NCBI RefSeq assembly: GCF_030818545.1
Contig: NZ_JAUTAH010000001.1
Coordinates: forward strand, 1,059,001-1,123,000
Direction: 5' to 3'
From: Brevundimonas sp. SORGH_AS_0993
Lineage (GTDB): Bacteria > Pseudomonadota > Alphaproteobacteria > Caulobacterales > Caulobacteraceae
DNA: 64,000 nucleotides
Of the stretch, positions 43,499 to 53,170 are shown one piece after another (within the stretch, counting starts at the first letter, position 1; every line of letters begins with the position of its first letter). Below the pieces are notes generated by a model. It made no database searches, was not told the origin of the DNA, and was given only the letters and a program-made list of their open reading frames with translations. The translations under genes and the position numbers were made by a program.

Positions 43499-44345
43499 CG
43501 CCATCCGCGCCGAATCCTATCGCCTGTCGAAGAACCGCACGGCCCTGTTTTGGAGCCTGCTGTTCGTGCCGGTCATCGGCCTGCTGATCTCGACCGCCAC
43601 CTTCATCGTCGCCAAGGCCAACGAGGCCAAGCTGGCCGGCAGGCTGCCGCCCGAACTGGGCCTGAACACCTCTCCGCTGGACCTGGGCGCGGGCCTGGTC
43701 GCCAGTGCGGCCCAGTTCGCCAATCCGGCGGTGCTGATGTTCGTGCTGATCGGCGCGGCCACGATCTTCGCCGGGGACTATCGCTGGGAGACGTGGCGCC
43801 TGACCACGGCCCGAAACAGCCGGCCCAACCTGTTGCTGGGCAAGGTCGTGGTGGTGGTCGGCCTGACCATCGCCGCCACGATCGCGGTGTTGATCGGCGA
43901 CATCGCCTCCAACCTGGTCAAGGCGATGGTGTTCAAACGCGCCCTTACCTTCAGCCTGACCGGCGACCAGCTGGCCGACATGGCCTGGCTGACCCTGTTG
44001 GGCTGGGGCCGCATCGTCCAGTTCGTCATGCTGGGTCTCCTGGCGGCGGTGACGACCCGTTCGCTGCTGGCGGCCCTGTTCGTGCCGCTGGTCGTCGGCG
44101 TGGGGCAGTTCTTCCTGCCCAATCTCCTGGCCTCCATGGGCGCCTCGCCCAAAGGCTGGCTGATGCCGCTTCTGACGCCTGGCATGGCCGCCGATCTGTT
44201 GCAGGCCGTGATTCAGGGCGCTCCAGCCGCGGCCCTGCCGCCCCAGGCCCTCGCCAAGGGCCTGCTGGGCCTTGGCCTGTGGACCGGGGTTCCCCTGATC
44301 GGCGCCATTCTCTGGTTCCAGCGTCAGGACCTGTCCAAGGAATAG
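43488..44345 (+). CDS. ABC-2 type exporter permease
   Basis: 285 residues with six hydrophobic segments, among them ALFWSLLFVPVIGLLISTATFI, VLMFVLIGAATIFAG, VVVVVGLTIAATIAVLIG and LLGLGLWTGVPLIGAILWF. The layout is that of ABC2_membrane permeases, with YRWETWRLTTARNSRP, the cytoplasmic loop typical of this family, between TM2 and TM3. Partner of the overlapping ATPase. Its stop is 2 bases from the stop of the opposing GNAT gene, so no terminator fits between them. Confidence 0.88.
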   Translation: MLVDAIRAESYRLSKNRTALFWSLLFVPVIGLLISTATFIVAKANEAKLAGRLPPELGLNTSPLDLGAGLVASAAQFANPAVLMFVLIGAATIFAGDYRWETWRLTTARNSRPNLLLGKVVVVVGLTIAATIAVLIGDIASNLVKAMVFKRALTFSLTGDQLADMAWLTLLGWGRIVQFVMLGLLAAVTTRSLLAALFVPLVVGVGQFFLPNLLASMGASPKGWLMPLLTPGMAADLLQAVIQGAPAAALPPQALAKGLLGLGLWTGVPLIGAILWFQRQDLSKE

Positions 44346-44347
44346 GG

Positions 44348-44791
44348 CTAGAGCCGCTTTTCCATGAAGACGTCGGCCCGCGCATAGGGCGTGGGCCGCG
44401 CCGGCAGGGGGACGAAGCCGAAACTTTCGTACAGGGCGATGGCCGGCGCCAGGCCGCTGTTGGTCTCCAGATACAGCCGTTTCGCCGCCGCCTCGCAGGC
44501 TTCAAGCAGCCGCCGCGCCAATCCCTGACCGCGCGCGGCGGGCGCGACCGTCATCTTGGCCACCTCTAATCCGTCCTCGATGCGGATCAGGGCGCAACAG
44601 CCGACCGTCTGCCCATCTTGCTCAACGATGAAGATGCGGCCGCCGTCCGCCAGAAAGACGCCCTCGGGGTCGTCGATGGCCCGCCGATCCTTGGCCTCCA
44701 CCGCGAACCCGCCCTCGGCCAGCCACGCCCGGTTCAGCCGCGCCCAGTCGGCCGCATGCTCGGAACGATAATCGACGATGGCGAAGGTCAT
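44348..44791 (-). CDS. GNAT-family N-acetyltransferase
   Basis: 147 residues. MTFAIVDYRSEHAADWARLNRAW, then VGCCALIRIEDGLEVAKMTVAPAARGQGLARRLLEAC carrying the Q/RxxGxG/A acetyl-CoA motif (ARGQGLA), and YLETNSGLAPAIALYESFGF. Resembles MarR-associated or small-molecule acetyltransferases; acceptor unknown. Start ATG 44791. Confidence 0.85.
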   Translation of the reverse strand: MTFAIVDYRSEHAADWARLNRAWLAEGGFAVEAKDRRAIDDPEGVFLADGGRIFIVEQDGQTVGCCALIRIEDGLEVAKMTVAPAARGQGLARRLLEACEAAAKRLYLETNSGLAPAIALYESFGFVPLPARPTPYARADVFMEKRL

Positions 44792-44974
44792 GCCGCTCAA
44801 TGCCCCAGACCGAAGGGGGTGAGAAGAGGGTCCTATCCTGACGGCCCCGACGGCGTCGTTTTCCGACCGGCAAACGGAACCCCGACCCGCCGCCCAGGGT
44901 TTCCTGGTCAAGCGTGGCGTTAAAGCGACCCATCCCTCCCCAACCGTCGCGCTTCACGCCGAAAGGATGTCCGC

Positions 44975-46723
44975 ATGGGCCTGCTGTCTCGCAAATCCGC
45001 GCCGCGCACCGTGGCCGATCTGATCGTAGCCACCCTTCACAGCGCCGGCGTCCAGCGCATCTGGGGCGTTACGGGCGACAGTCTGAACGGATTGAACGAC
45101 AGCCTCCTGCGCTCGGGCGAAATCGACTGGATGCACGTCCGCCACGAAGAGGTCGCCGCCTTCGCCGCCGGCGCCGAATCGGCCCTGACCGGCGAACTGG
45201 CCGTCTGCGCGGGCAGTTGCGGGCCGGGCCATCTGCATCTGATCAACGGCCTCTACGACTGCCAGCGCAACCATGTGCCGGTTCTGGCCATCGCCGCCCA
45301 CATCCCGTCCAGCGAGATCGGCCTGAGCTACTTCCAGGAGACCCGTCCCACCGAACTGTTCCGGGAGTGCAGCCACTTCTGCGAAATGGTTCAGGACGCC
45401 CGCCAGATGCCCGAGATTCTGCACCGGGCCATGCGCACCGCCATCGGACGAAAGGGCGTCGCTGTCCTGGTCATTCCCGGCGACGTATCCCTGCAATCCG
45501 CGCCGGAAAACGCCTCGACGGACTGGCCGCCGTTGGCGCAACCGCGCCTGACGCCAGACCCCGGCGCCGTCGAGCAGATGGCCGACATCCTGAACGACTC
45601 CAAAGCCGTGACCCTGCTGTGCGGCTCGGGCGTCGCAGGGGCCCACGACGAGGTCGTGGCCCTGTCCCAAGTCTTGAAGGCGCCTGTCGTCCACGCCTTT
45701 CGCGGCAAGGAATGGATCGAGTGGGACAATCCCAACGATGTCGGCATGACCGGGCTGATCGGCTTTTCGTCCGGCTACCATGCGATGATGGAGTGCGACA
45801 CCCTTTTGATGCTGGGCACAGACTTCCCCTACCGCAACTTCTATCCGCCCAAGGCGCGGATCGTTCAGGTCGACTACGACCCCGGCGCCCTGGGCCGTCG
45901 CGCCCCCCTGGCCCTGGGTGTCGTCGGCGACGTGCGAGAGACCATCGCGGCCCTGACGCCCCGGCTCGACCGCGACCGCGACGACGGCTTCCTGAACGGC
46001 GCGCGCAAACACTATGCCGAGGCGCGCAAAGGTCTGGACGAACTGGCGACGCCGCGCGACGGCGACCAACCCCTCCATCCCCAGTTCGTCGCCAAGACGC
46101 TGGACGCCGTGGCGGCGGACGATGCGGTCTTCACCGTCGATGTGGGCACCCCGGCCGTCTGGGCGGCCCGCTATCTGAAGATGAACGGTCGCCGACGCCT
46201 GATCGGCTCGTTCAACCACGGTTCCATGGCCAACGCCCTGCCTCAGGCCCTGGGCGCCAAGGCCGCCATGCCCCAGCGCCAGGTCGTCTCCCTGTCCGGC
46301 GACGGCGGCCTGACCATGTTGATGGGCGACCTGTTGACCGCAGTGCAGATGAAGTTGCCGATAAAGATCGTCGTCTTCAACAACGGAACTTTGGGCTTCG
46401 TGGAACTGGAGCAGAAGGCAGCGGGCTATCTGGACGCCAATGTCGATCTGCAGAACCCCGACTTCGCCGCCGTCGCCCGCGACATCGGTTTCTTTGGCGT
46501 GCGCGTCACCCGTTCTGACACTCTGGAGGACGCCCTGCGCCAAGCCCTGATCCACGACGGTCCGGCGCTGGTGGATGTCGTCACGGCCCGGCAGGAACTG
46601 GCCCTGCCGCCCAAGATCAAGGCCGAAGAGGCCAAGGGCTTCAGCCTGTTCGCCCTGCGCGCCGTAATGAGCGGCCGCGGCGATGAACTGATCGAACTGG
46701 CTAAAACCAACCTGCTGCGTTGA
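44975..46723 (+). CDS. poxB: Pyruvate dehydrogenase (quinone)/pyruvate oxidase PoxB
   Basis: 582 residues. ThDP- and FAD-dependent decarboxylation of pyruvate to acetate and CO2 with electrons to ubiquinone. ThDP-activating Glu in [13 protein letters not shown]; ThDP/Mg motif in [13 protein letters not shown] to [12 protein letters not shown]-domain [11 protein letters not shown]. The C-terminus [19 protein letters not shown] and following residues closely resemble the membrane-binding helix of Escherichia coli PoxB. ATG 44975 has AAAGGA about 8 bases upstream. Confidence 0.93.
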   Translation: MGLLSRKSAPRTVADLIVATLHSAGVQRIWGVTGDSLNGLNDSLLRSGEIDWMHVRHEEVAAFAAGAESALTGELAVCAGSCGPGHLHLINGLYDCQRNHVPVLAIAAHIPSSEIGLSYFQETRPTELFRECSHFCEMVQDARQMPEILHRAMRTAIGRKGVAVLVIPGDVSLQSAPENASTDWPPLAQPRLTPDPGAVEQMADILNDSKAVTLLCGSGVAGAHDEVVALSQVLKAPVVHAFRGKEWIEWDNPNDVGMTGLIGFSSGYHAMMECDTLLMLGTDFPYRNFYPPKARIVQVDYDPGALGRRAPLALGVVGDVRETIAALTPRLDRDRDDGFLNGARKHYAEARKGLDELATPRDGDQPLHPQFVAKTLDAVAADDAVFTVDVGTPAVWAARYLKMNGRRRLIGSFNHGSMANALPQALGAKAAMPQRQVVSLSGDGGLTMLMGDLLTAVQMKLPIKIVVFNNGTLGFVELEQKAAGYLDANVDLQNPDFAAVARDIGFFGVRVTRSDTLEDALRQALIHDGPALVDVVTARQELALPPKIKAEEAKGFSLFALRAVMSGRGDELIELAKTNLLR

Positions 46724-46742
46724 TGTCCTCAGCGGCCAAGCA

Positions 46743-46774
46743 AAAGGGCGGCCGGATCATTCCGGCCGCCCTTT
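46743..46774. terminator. Bidirectional Rho-independent terminator between poxB and rplQ
   Basis: A perfect 14-base stem, AAAGGGCGGCCGGA at 46743-46756 and TCCGGCCGCCCTTT at 46761-46774, with a 4-base loop. A/T ends on both sides allow termination of poxB from the left and of the ribosomal operon from the right. Confidence 0.85.
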
Positions 46775-46804
46775 CGGCGTGCAGTCTCGAAAGAGACGAA
46801 AGGC

Positions 46805-47224
46805 TCAGGCCTCGTCGTCGCCTTCATAGGCCAGGACAGGACCCGAGTCCTTGCCCTTGGCTTCGACGTCGCGGTCGACGAACTCGATCACGGCCATCGG
46901 GGCGTTGTCGCCGTGGCGGAAGCCGGCCTTCATGATGCGGATATAACCGCCGTTACGGTCGGCGTAGCGCGGGCCGAGCGTTTCGAACAGCTTGCCGACC
47001 TGCGGCACGTCGCGGACCTGGCTGATGGCCTGACGACGCGCGTGAAGGTCGCCCTTCTTGGCCAGCGTGACCAGCTTCTCGACGAAGGGACGCAGTTCCT
47101 TGGCCTTGGGCAGGGTCGTGGTGATCTGCTCGTGCTTGATCAGCGAGGCGGCCATGTTGGCGAACATGGCGGTGCGGTGGCTGGTCGTGCGACCGAGTTT
47201 ACGATGGGCGGCGCCGTGGCGCAT
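46805..47224 (-). CDS. rplQ: 50S ribosomal protein L17
   Basis: 139 residues, last gene of the alpha operon part. [21 protein letters not shown] is the L17 hallmark, followed by [18 protein letters not shown]-terminal extension [20 protein letters not shown] is acidic and longer than in Escherichia coli. 109 bases separate it from rpoA. Confidence 0.98.
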   Translation of the reverse strand: MRHGAAHRKLGRTTSHRTAMFANMAASLIKHEQITTTLPKAKELRPFVEKLVTLAKKGDLHARRQAISQVRDVPQVGKLFETLGPRYADRNGGYIRIMKAGFRHGDNAPMAVIEFVDRDVEAKGKDSGPVLAYEGDDEA

Positions 47225-47333
47225 CAGGGTCTCTCCTACTCCGGGCCCGGTATCTCCTGATCGGAGACCTAGACCCGTAATCTTCTAACCGCCCCGACAT
47301 TCTCCCCGAGAGGAAACGGGCGGAGGGTTGAAC

Positions 47334-48353
47334 TTAGATCTGGTCGTCGAACTTCTTGGCCAGATCTTCGATGTTTTCGGGCGGCCAGTTCGGCACGTCC
47401 ATGCCGAGGCTCAGGCCCATCGTCGCGAGAACTTCCTTGATCTCGTTCAGCGACTTGCGGCCGAAGTTCGGGGTGCGAAGCATTTCGCCCTCCGTCTTCT
47501 GGATCAGGTCGCCGATATAGACGATGTTGTCGTTCTTCAGGCAGTTGGCCGAACGGACCGACAGCTCCAGCTCGTCCACCTTCTTCAGCAGGGCCGGGTT
47601 GAACGGCAGGTCGGGCTTGCCGTCGGCGGCCTCGACCGCCTTCTTGGGCTCTTCGAAGGTGATGAAAATCTGCAGTTGGTCTTGCAGGATGCGCGCGGCG
47701 TAGGCCACGGCGTCGACCGGCGTGACCGCACCGTTGGTTTCGACTTCCAGCAGCAGCTTGTCGTAGTCCAGCGACTGGCCCTGACGGGTCGGCTCGACGC
47801 GATAGGCGACGCGCTTGACCGGCGAATACAGGGCGTCGACGGCGATCAGGCCGATCGGCGCGTCTTCCGGACGGTTGAACTCGGCCGCGACATAGCCCTT
47901 GCCGTTCTGGACGGTCAGTTCCATGCGGATCGAGGCGCCGTCATCCAGGGTGCAGATGACGTGATCGGGGTTCAGAACCTCGATGTCCGCCGGCACGTCG
48001 ATCTGGCCGGCCGTCACCGCGCCGGGGCCGGTAGCGCGCAGGGTCATGCGCTTGGGGCCCTCGGCGTGCATGCGCAGCGCCAGTTGCTTGATGTTCAGGA
48101 CGATGTCCACGACGTCTTCCCGCACGCCTTCCAGCGACGAGAATTCGTGCACGACGCCGTCGATCTGGATGGCCGTGACCGCCGCGCCTTGCAGCGAGGA
48201 CAGCAGAACGCGACGCAGCGCGTTGCCGAGCGTCACGCCGAAGCCGCGCTCCAGGGGTTCGGCCACCAGACGCGCCTTGCGTTGCGCGTCCGAACCGGTT
48301 TCCACCTGCGGCTTCTCGGGACGGATCAGCTCTTGCCAGTTTCTTTCGATCAT
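47334..48353 (-). CDS. rpoA: DNA-directed RNA polymerase subunit alpha
   Basis: 339 residues. The N-terminal domain has [25 protein letters not shown] for dimerisation. The C-terminal domain, with [22 protein letters not shown] and [19 protein letters not shown], binds UP elements and activators. ATG is preceded by GAGGGACAAA. The 94-base gap to rpsK contains a strong hairpin (48374-48416). Confidence 0.98.
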   Translation of the reverse strand: MIERNWQELIRPEKPQVETGSDAQRKARLVAEPLERGFGVTLGNALRRVLLSSLQGAAVTAIQIDGVVHEFSSLEGVREDVVDIVLNIKQLALRMHAEGPKRMTLRATGPGAVTAGQIDVPADIEVLNPDHVICTLDDGASIRMELTVQNGKGYVAAEFNRPEDAPIGLIAVDALYSPVKRVAYRVEPTRQGQSLDYDKLLLEVETNGAVTPVDAVAYAARILQDQLQIFITFEEPKKAVEAADGKPDLPFNPALLKKVDELELSVRSANCLKNDNIVYIGDLIQKTEGEMLRTPNFGRKSLNEIKEVLATMGLSLGMDVPNWPPENIEDLAKKFDDQI

Positions 48354-48373
48354 TTTGTCCCTCGAACGGGTTT

Positions 48374-48416
48374 CGTCGGCTCCGGCCTTGTCGACGAGGC
48401 CATGGTGGAGCCGACG
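48374..48416 (-). promoter_or_regulatory. Strong hairpin between rpsK and rpoA
   Basis: CGTCGGCTCC (48374-48383) pairs perfectly with GGAGCCGACG (48407-48416), with a further GGCC/GGCC inner helix. It lacks a T-run, so it is more likely a processing, stability or translational control element than a terminator. Confidence 0.5.
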
Positions 48417-48447
48417 GAGATTGGGGGTGCCTGGAACGCGGTCGCGA

Positions 48448-48837
48448 TTAGACGCGACGACGCTTGGGCGGACGGCAACCGTTGTGCGGCATCGGCGTAA
48501 CGTCGCGGATGGTCGTGATCGTCAGACCGACGGACTGCAGGGCGCGCAGAGCCGATTCACGGCCGGAACCCGGTCCCGAAACATTGACTTCCAGCGTCTT
48601 CACGCCGTGTTCCTGGGCCTTCTTGCCGGCGTCTTCCGCCGCCATCTGGGCCGCATACGGGGTCGACTTACGCGAACCCTTGAAGCCCATGTGGCCGGCC
48701 GACGACCAGGAAATCGCGTTTCCTTGCGCGTCGGTGATCGTCACCATCGTGTTGTTGAAGCTGGCGTTCACATGGGCGACGCCCGAGGTGATGTTCTTGC
48801 GTTCGCGGCGCTTTACGCGACCCGGTTCCTTGGCCAT
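48448..48837 (-). CDS. rpsK: 30S ribosomal protein S11
   Basis: 129 residues. [25 protein letters not shown] and [28 protein letters not shown] at the end are diagnostic. Lies 14 bases after rpsM. Confidence 0.98.
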   Translation of the reverse strand: MAKEPGRVKRRERKNITSGVAHVNASFNNTMVTITDAQGNAISWSSAGHMGFKGSRKSTPYAAQMAAEDAGKKAQEHGVKTLEVNVSGPGSGRESALRALQSVGLTITTIRDVTPMPHNGCRPPKRRRV

Positions 48838-48851
48838 CGGTCAGCTCTCTC

Positions 48852-49220
48852 TTACTTCTTCTTGCCGGCGATCGGCTTGGCCGGACCCTTGCGGGTGCGA
48901 GCGTTGGTGTGGGTGCGCTGACCGCGGACCGGCAGGCCCTTGCGGTGACGCAGGCCGCGGTAGCAGGCCAGGTCCATCAGGCGCTTGATGTTCATCGAGG
49001 TTTCGCGGCGCAGGTCGCCTTCCACCGTATAGTCGCGGTCGATCGTCTCGCGGATCGACAGGACTTCGGCGTCCGTCAGCTGGTTCACGCGACGGGCGGC
49101 TTCGATGCCGACCTTTTCGGTGATGTCCTTGGCGGCGGCGGGGCCGATGCCATGGATGTACTGAAGCGCGATTTCCACGCGCTTGTTGGTCGGGATGTTG
49201 ACGCCAGCAATACGGGCCAC
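48852..49220 (-). CDS. rpsM: 30S ribosomal protein S13
   Basis: 122 residues. I place the start at GTG 49220, giving the conserved V(M)[20 protein letters not shown]; the open frame extends upstream to 49256 but those residues ([12 protein letters not shown]) are not S13-like. [21 protein letters not shown] is the family signature. Followed closely by rpsK; upstream lies the tonB-like gene. Confidence 0.97.
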   Translation of the reverse strand: MARIAGVNIPTNKRVEIALQYIHGIGPAAAKDITEKVGIEAARRVNQLTDAEVLSIRETIDRDYTVEGDLRRETSMNIKRLMDLACYRGLRHRKGLPVRGQRTHTNARTRKGPAKPIAGKKK

Positions 49221-49346
49221 GAAATTCTCCAGATTCGCGTTAGTCAGACGCAACAAACGCTCCGGTCAACAGACCAGGAGCGTGGCGCCCTTCGCGGGAA
49301 GGCGCCCTTATACAGATGATTCACCGGGCGTCAACGTCTCAGACGC

Positions 49347-50075
49347 TCAGCGCGGCGGACGACCGAAATCGACCCCAACCGTCACCTGCTGGCCCTCCAC
49401 AGGACGACCGTTCTCGATGGGCGGCTGGAACCGGAACAGGCCGGACACCGCCAGCCCCGCCTCGCCGAAGCCCAGACCCGCCGGCGTCTCTCGTATCACG
49501 CGGCAGCCATCCAGGCGGGTGTCCAGCCGGATCCGGCACGACAGTTCGACCCGGCCATAGCGGCTGCGGGCGCCGGGTGGATGGCTGGCGCGGACCTGGC
49601 CCATCGTCGGGCCGGTGATCAGGCGTGGTCCGCTGGAGCCGCTGCCGGGACCGTCGCCCGCGCCGACGCCCGCGCCCTGGCCCGCCCCCTGGCCGCCCTG
49701 GCCGAAACCGGGCTGGGGCGACGGGGCCGGCGCGACACCCACGATGGGGGCGGGCGTCGGCGCGGGCTTGGGCGGCGCGGGAACTTCGCGCGGCTGCTGA
49801 ACCTGGGGCGGCGGCGGAATGTTGATCTTGGAGGCCGCGGCCGGAGCGCCGCCGCCGCTGACGAGAGCCGGCGGCTGCTGAATCGGCGGCGGCGGATCGT
49901 ACAGGACCACCTCGAAAGGCCGATCCTCGACCACGGCGACCTCGGGCGCGCGCCCCTTCACCTGACCCAGCAGGACGAACAGGCCGATCTCGACGGCGGC
50001 CACACCGACGAAGATCGCCGGGGCGCGCCAGCGGCGCAGGTTTCGGGCGGTGTCGGCCGGTGCGGTTTCGGACAT
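49347..50075 (-). CDS. TonB-like energy transducer in the ribosomal operon
   Basis: 242 residues. N-terminal cytoplasmic stretch, one transmembrane helix (APAIFVGVAAVEIGLFVLLG), a Pro-rich periplasmic region (PPPPIQQPPALV, IPPPPQVQQPREVPAPPKPAPTPAP) with a Gly-rich linker (GQGGQGAGQGAGVGAGDG), and a C-terminal TonB-like domain (YGRVELSCRIRLDTRLDGCRVIRETPAGLGFG in pieces). TonB couples the proton gradient via ExbBD to outer-membrane receptors. Located between adk and rpsM, with no exbBD here. The C-terminal domain has two Cys. Confidence 0.83.
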   Translation of the reverse strand: MSETAPADTARNLRRWRAPAIFVGVAAVEIGLFVLLGQVKGRAPEVAVVEDRPFEVVLYDPPPPIQQPPALVSGGGAPAAASKINIPPPPQVQQPREVPAPPKPAPTPAPIVGVAPAPSPQPGFGQGGQGAGQGAGVGAGDGPGSGSSGPRLITGPTMGQVRASHPPGARSRYGRVELSCRIRLDTRLDGCRVIRETPAGLGFGEAGLAVSGLFRFQPPIENGRPVEGQQVTVGVDFGRPPR

Positions 50076-50106
50076 CGGAGCCTTCAACGCCCGACGCCGG
50101 ATTTGG

Positions 50107-50667
50107 TCACGCCAAGGCTTCGTCGATGGCCCTGGCGACCGACTCGATGGAGCCCATGCCATCCACTTCCGTCAGCTTCCCCTGCCCCTGGTAATAGGGC
50201 AGCAGCGGCGCGGTGTTGCGGTTGTAGGCGTCCAGACGAACCTTGAAGGATTCGGGATTGTCGTCGGGCCGCCCCTGTTCGGCGAACCGTTTGGCGATCC
50301 GGTCGGTCAAGGCCGCGTCGTCGACCTTCAGCCGAACGACGGCGTCGATCCGGGCGCCGCGCTGGGCCAGCATGGCGTCCAGCGCCTCGGCCTGGGCCAC
50401 GGTGCGGGGAAAGCCGTCGAAGATCGCGCCGCCGGCGGCCTCGGCTTCCGGCAGGCGATCCTCGATCAGGGCGATGACGATCTCGTCCGTCACCAGATCG
50501 CCGCGCGCCAGCACGTCCTTGACCTTGACCCCCAGTTCCGAGCCCGAGGCGATGGCCGCGCGCAGCATGTCGCCGGTGGAGAGCTGGACCATGCCCTTCT
50601 CTTCCACCAGCCGCTTGGCCTGGGTGCCCTTGCCCGCCGCCGGCGGTCCGAACAGGATCAAGTTCAC
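50107..50667 (-). CDS. adk: Adenylate kinase
   Basis: 186 residues, the short-lid form lacking the zinc insert. P-loop FGPPAAGKGTQAKRL, FDGFPRTVAQAEALD, DDNPESFKVRLDAYNRNTAPL. Interconverts ATP+AMP and 2 ADP. Standard position downstream of secY, 36 bases from it. Confidence 0.97.
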   Translation of the reverse strand: MNLILFGPPAAGKGTQAKRLVEEKGMVQLSTGDMLRAAIASGSELGVKVKDVLARGDLVTDEIVIALIEDRLPEAEAAGGAIFDGFPRTVAQAEALDAMLAQRGARIDAVVRLKVDDAALTDRIAKRFAEQGRPDDNPESFKVRLDAYNRNTAPLLPYYQGQGKLTEVDGMGSIESVARAIDEALA

Positions 50668-50703
50668 GCTTCAGCTCCCCTAGACGTCTTCAACCCGCTG
50701 CGA

Positions 50704-52083
50704 TCAGCGACGCACCGGCGTGGGCGCGCCACGCCCGCCGCGCCCGCGCAGCTTGGCCTTCTTGATCAGCCCCTCGTACTGGTGCGCCAGCAGCTGCGAC
50801 TGGATCTGCGCCACCGTGTCCATCGTGACGGACACTACGATCAGGATCGACGTACCGCCGAAATACAGGCTGTTGCCGAACTGGCTGACGATGAACTCGG
50901 GCAGCAGGCAGACCGCGGTGATATAGGCCGCGCCGATCACCGTCAGGCGGGTCAGGACATAGTCCAGATAGTCCGCCGTGCGCTTGCCCGGGCGGATGCC
51001 CGGCAGGAAGCCGCCGTATTTGCGCAGGTTCTCGGCCGTCTCCTCCGGATTGAAGGTGATCGAGGTGTAGAAGAAGCAGAAGAAGATGATCAGGGCGGCG
51101 TACAGCGCCATGAACAGGGGCTGGCCATGCGTCAGCTGCGCCGTCAGCAGCGGCAGCCAGCTCAGCCAGCTGGGCAGATCGGCGCCCGCCGTCATGGTCG
51201 CCACGGTCGTCGGCAGCATCAGCAGCGACGAAGCGAAGATCGGCGGAATGACCCCGGCGGTGTTGACCTTCAGCGGCAGGAACGAACGCTCTCCGCCGGC
51301 CATGCGATTGCCTTCCTGGCGCTTCGGATACTGGATCAGCAGGCGGCGCTGGGCGCGTTCCATGAAGACGATGAAGACCACGGTCGCCACCGCCAGGATG
51401 GCGATAAAGAACAGGGCGAAGGGTGACATCTGGCCCTGTTGGGCCAGGCTCAGCAGCCGCACGATGGTGGACGGCAGAACCGCCACGATGCCCGCGAAGA
51501 TGATCAGGGAGATGCCGTTGCCGACGCCGCGCGCCGTCACCTGCTCGCCCAGCCACATCAGGAACATGGTGCCGCCCGTCAGGGTCACGACCGTGGAGAC
51601 GATGAAGAAGATTCCGGGATTGTCGACCAGACCGGCCTGGGCGTTCAGCCCCGCCGCGATGCCGAACGACTGCGCCAGCGCCAGGAACACCGTCAGATAG
51701 CGGGTGTACTGGTTCAACTGCTTGCGGCCGCTTTCGCCGCCTTCCTTCTTCAGCTTCTCCCAAGGCGGATACACCGTGCCCATCAACTGCACGATGATCG
51801 ACGCCGAGATGTAGGGCATCACGTTCAGCGCGAAGATAGCCATCCGTTCGACGGCGCCGCCCGAGAACATGTTGAACATGTCCAGGATGCCGCGCTGACC
51901 CGACGGGTCCTGGAAGAACTGCAGGAAGGCCTGCGAATTGATGCCCGGGATCGGCACATAGGTGCCGATGCGATAAACTAGCAGGGCGCCCAGCGTGAAC
52001 AGCAGGCGCTTGTGCAGCTCGGTCGCTTTCGCGAACGAGCCCATGTTCATATTGGCGGCGAGTTGTTCTGCGGCCGAAGCCAT
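50704..52083 (-). CDS. secY: Protein translocase subunit SecY
   Basis: 459 residues with ten transmembrane helices. RIGTYVPIPGINSQAF is in TM1, then MFSGGAVERMAIFALNVMPYISASI (plug/TM2), and RGVGNGISLIIFAGIV. Forms the protein-conducting channel with SecE/SecG. The 128-base gap to rplO contains two hairpins. Confidence 0.98.
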   Translation of the reverse strand: MASAAEQLAANMNMGSFAKATELHKRLLFTLGALLVYRIGTYVPIPGINSQAFLQFFQDPSGQRGILDMFNMFSGGAVERMAIFALNVMPYISASIIVQLMGTVYPPWEKLKKEGGESGRKQLNQYTRYLTVFLALAQSFGIAAGLNAQAGLVDNPGIFFIVSTVVTLTGGTMFLMWLGEQVTARGVGNGISLIIFAGIVAVLPSTIVRLLSLAQQGQMSPFALFFIAILAVATVVFIVFMERAQRRLLIQYPKRQEGNRMAGGERSFLPLKVNTAGVIPPIFASSLLMLPTTVATMTAGADLPSWLSWLPLLTAQLTHGQPLFMALYAALIIFFCFFYTSITFNPEETAENLRKYGGFLPGIRPGKRTADYLDYVLTRLTVIGAAYITAVCLLPEFIVSQFGNSLYFGGTSILIVVSVTMDTVAQIQSQLLAHQYEGLIKKAKLRGRGGRGAPTPVRR

Positions 52084-52124
52084 CTATGCGTCCCCACGAC
52101 TGAGAGAGTCGTCAGATAGGCGGA

Positions 52125-52150
52125 AAGCGGCCCCCATGCGAGGGCCGCTT
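52125..52150 (-). terminator. Hairpin between rplO and secY, possible attenuator
   Basis: AAGCGGCCC (52125-52133) pairs with GGGCCGCTT (52142-52150) around an 8-base loop. On the minus strand it is followed by TTTCC. A smaller ACGACT/AGTCGT hairpin lies at 52096-52112, just upstream of the secY start. Read-through is required for secY expression, so partial termination or RNA processing is likelier than full termination. Confidence 0.45.
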
Positions 52151-52211
52151 CCGTTCTTTCGTCGTCGTCGGTGTAATCAGGTCACGGCCCGACGCCGCGA
52201 CGACGGTGTGA

Positions 52212-52805
52212 TCAGGCCTGGGCGGCGGCGCGCTTGGCGCGGGCCGAGACCTTGTTGGCGTCGCCCTTGGGCGCCTTGGCGGCCGGAGCCTTGCCCTTGG
52301 CGGCGTTGCGCTTCTCGACGCGCGCGGCGGCCTTGGCCTCGGCTTCGATCCGTTGTTCGACGACCGAACCGCCGGCGGCTTCGATGGCCTTCTTGGCGCC
52401 GGCCGTGGCCGACCAGACGACCAAGTTCAGCTTGGCCTTGATCTCGCCGGTGCCCAGCAGGCGCACGCCGTCCTTGACGCGACGGATCACGCCGGCGGCG
52501 ACCAGGGCGTCGCCCTTGATTTCCGAGGCGGCGTCCAGCTTGCCGGCGTCGATGGCGTCCTGCAGGCGCCACAGGTTCACCTCGGCCAGCTTCAGGGCGT
52601 TCGGATTGTTGAAGCCGCGCTTGGGCATGCGCATGTACAGCGGCATCTGGCCGCCTTCGAAGCCCAGCAGGCTGACGCCGGTGCGCGACTTCTGGCCCTT
52701 GACGCCGCGACCGGCGGTCTTGCCCTTGCCCGAACCGGGGCCGCGGCCGACCCGCATGCGCTTCTTGTGGGCGCCTTCGTTGTCGCGGATTTCATTCAGT
52801 TTCAT
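52212..52805 (-). CDS. rplO: 50S ribosomal protein L15 with extended tail
   Basis: 197 residues from ATG 52805 ([22 protein letters not shown]). Core signature [18 protein letters not shown] and [17 protein letters not shown]. The last 45 residues ([19 protein letters not shown]...) are Ala/Lys-rich and absent from the 144-residue Escherichia coli protein. The open frame continues upstream into the repeat at 52871-52961; that part is not L15. Confidence 0.97.
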   Translation of the reverse strand: MKLNEIRDNEGAHKKRMRVGRGPGSGKGKTAGRGVKGQKSRTGVSLLGFEGGQMPLYMRMPKRGFNNPNALKLAEVNLWRLQDAIDAGKLDAASEIKGDALVAAGVIRRVKDGVRLLGTGEIKAKLNLVVWSATAGAKKAIEAAGGSVVEQRIEAEAKAAARVEKRNAAKGKAPAAKAPKGDANKVSARAKRAAAQA

Positions 52806-52870
52806 GTGCCTGATCCTTTCGGGTGCTAGCGCCCGGACATCGTCCGGACTCGGCTCGGAAAAAAGAAAAC

Positions 52871-52961
52871 GGCGAGTGGCGAGTGTTGAGCGACGAGTCA
52901 AGGAAAATCGGCCTAGCCGGTCCTGACCCGCGCGCCACTCGCCACTCGCCACTCGCCACTT
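52871..52961. repeat. GAGTGGC/GCCACTC inverted-repeat element, copy B, between rplO and rpmD
   Basis: Left arm about 52871-52887 (GGCGAGTGGCGAGTGTT), right arm about 52933-52961 (tandem GCCACTC units), with about 45 bases between. Same arm sequence and orientation as the element inside mutL (10885-11087) but with a shorter, different loop. Accounts for most of the 173-base rplO-rpmD gap, which in most genomes is only a few bases. Confidence 0.75.
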
Positions 52962-52978
52962 CGCGTAGCGATAACGGC

Positions 52979-53167
52979 TTACTTCTCGACCACTTCCACC
53001 AGGTGGTGGACCTTGGCGATCATGCCGCGAACCGAGGGGGTGTCCTCCAGGGTCGATTCACGACCCAGACGGTTCAGCCCCAGGCCCACCAGGGTGGCGC
53101 GCTGGTCGTTCTTGCGGCGGATCGGCGAACCGATCTGCTTGATGGTGACGGTCTTCTTCTCGGCCAT
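52979..53167 (-). CDS. rpmD: 50S ribosomal protein L30
   Basis: 62 residues. [22 protein letters not shown] and HHLVEVVEK are typical. Starts 3 bases after rpsE. The unusually long gap to rplO downstream contains the repeat element. Confidence 0.97.
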   Translation of the reverse strand: MAEKKTVTIKQIGSPIRRKNDQRATLVGLGLNRLGRESTLEDTPSVRGMIAKVHHLVEVVEK

Positions 53168-53170
53168 GTC

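Noticed and set aside
44954-46555. A long minus-strand frame over poxB
   Set aside because: Shadow frame; no start with a ribosome site and no domain.
49221-49256. Upstream in-frame ATG for S13
   Set aside because: The extra residues are unlike any S13; GTG 49220 gives the conserved N-terminus.
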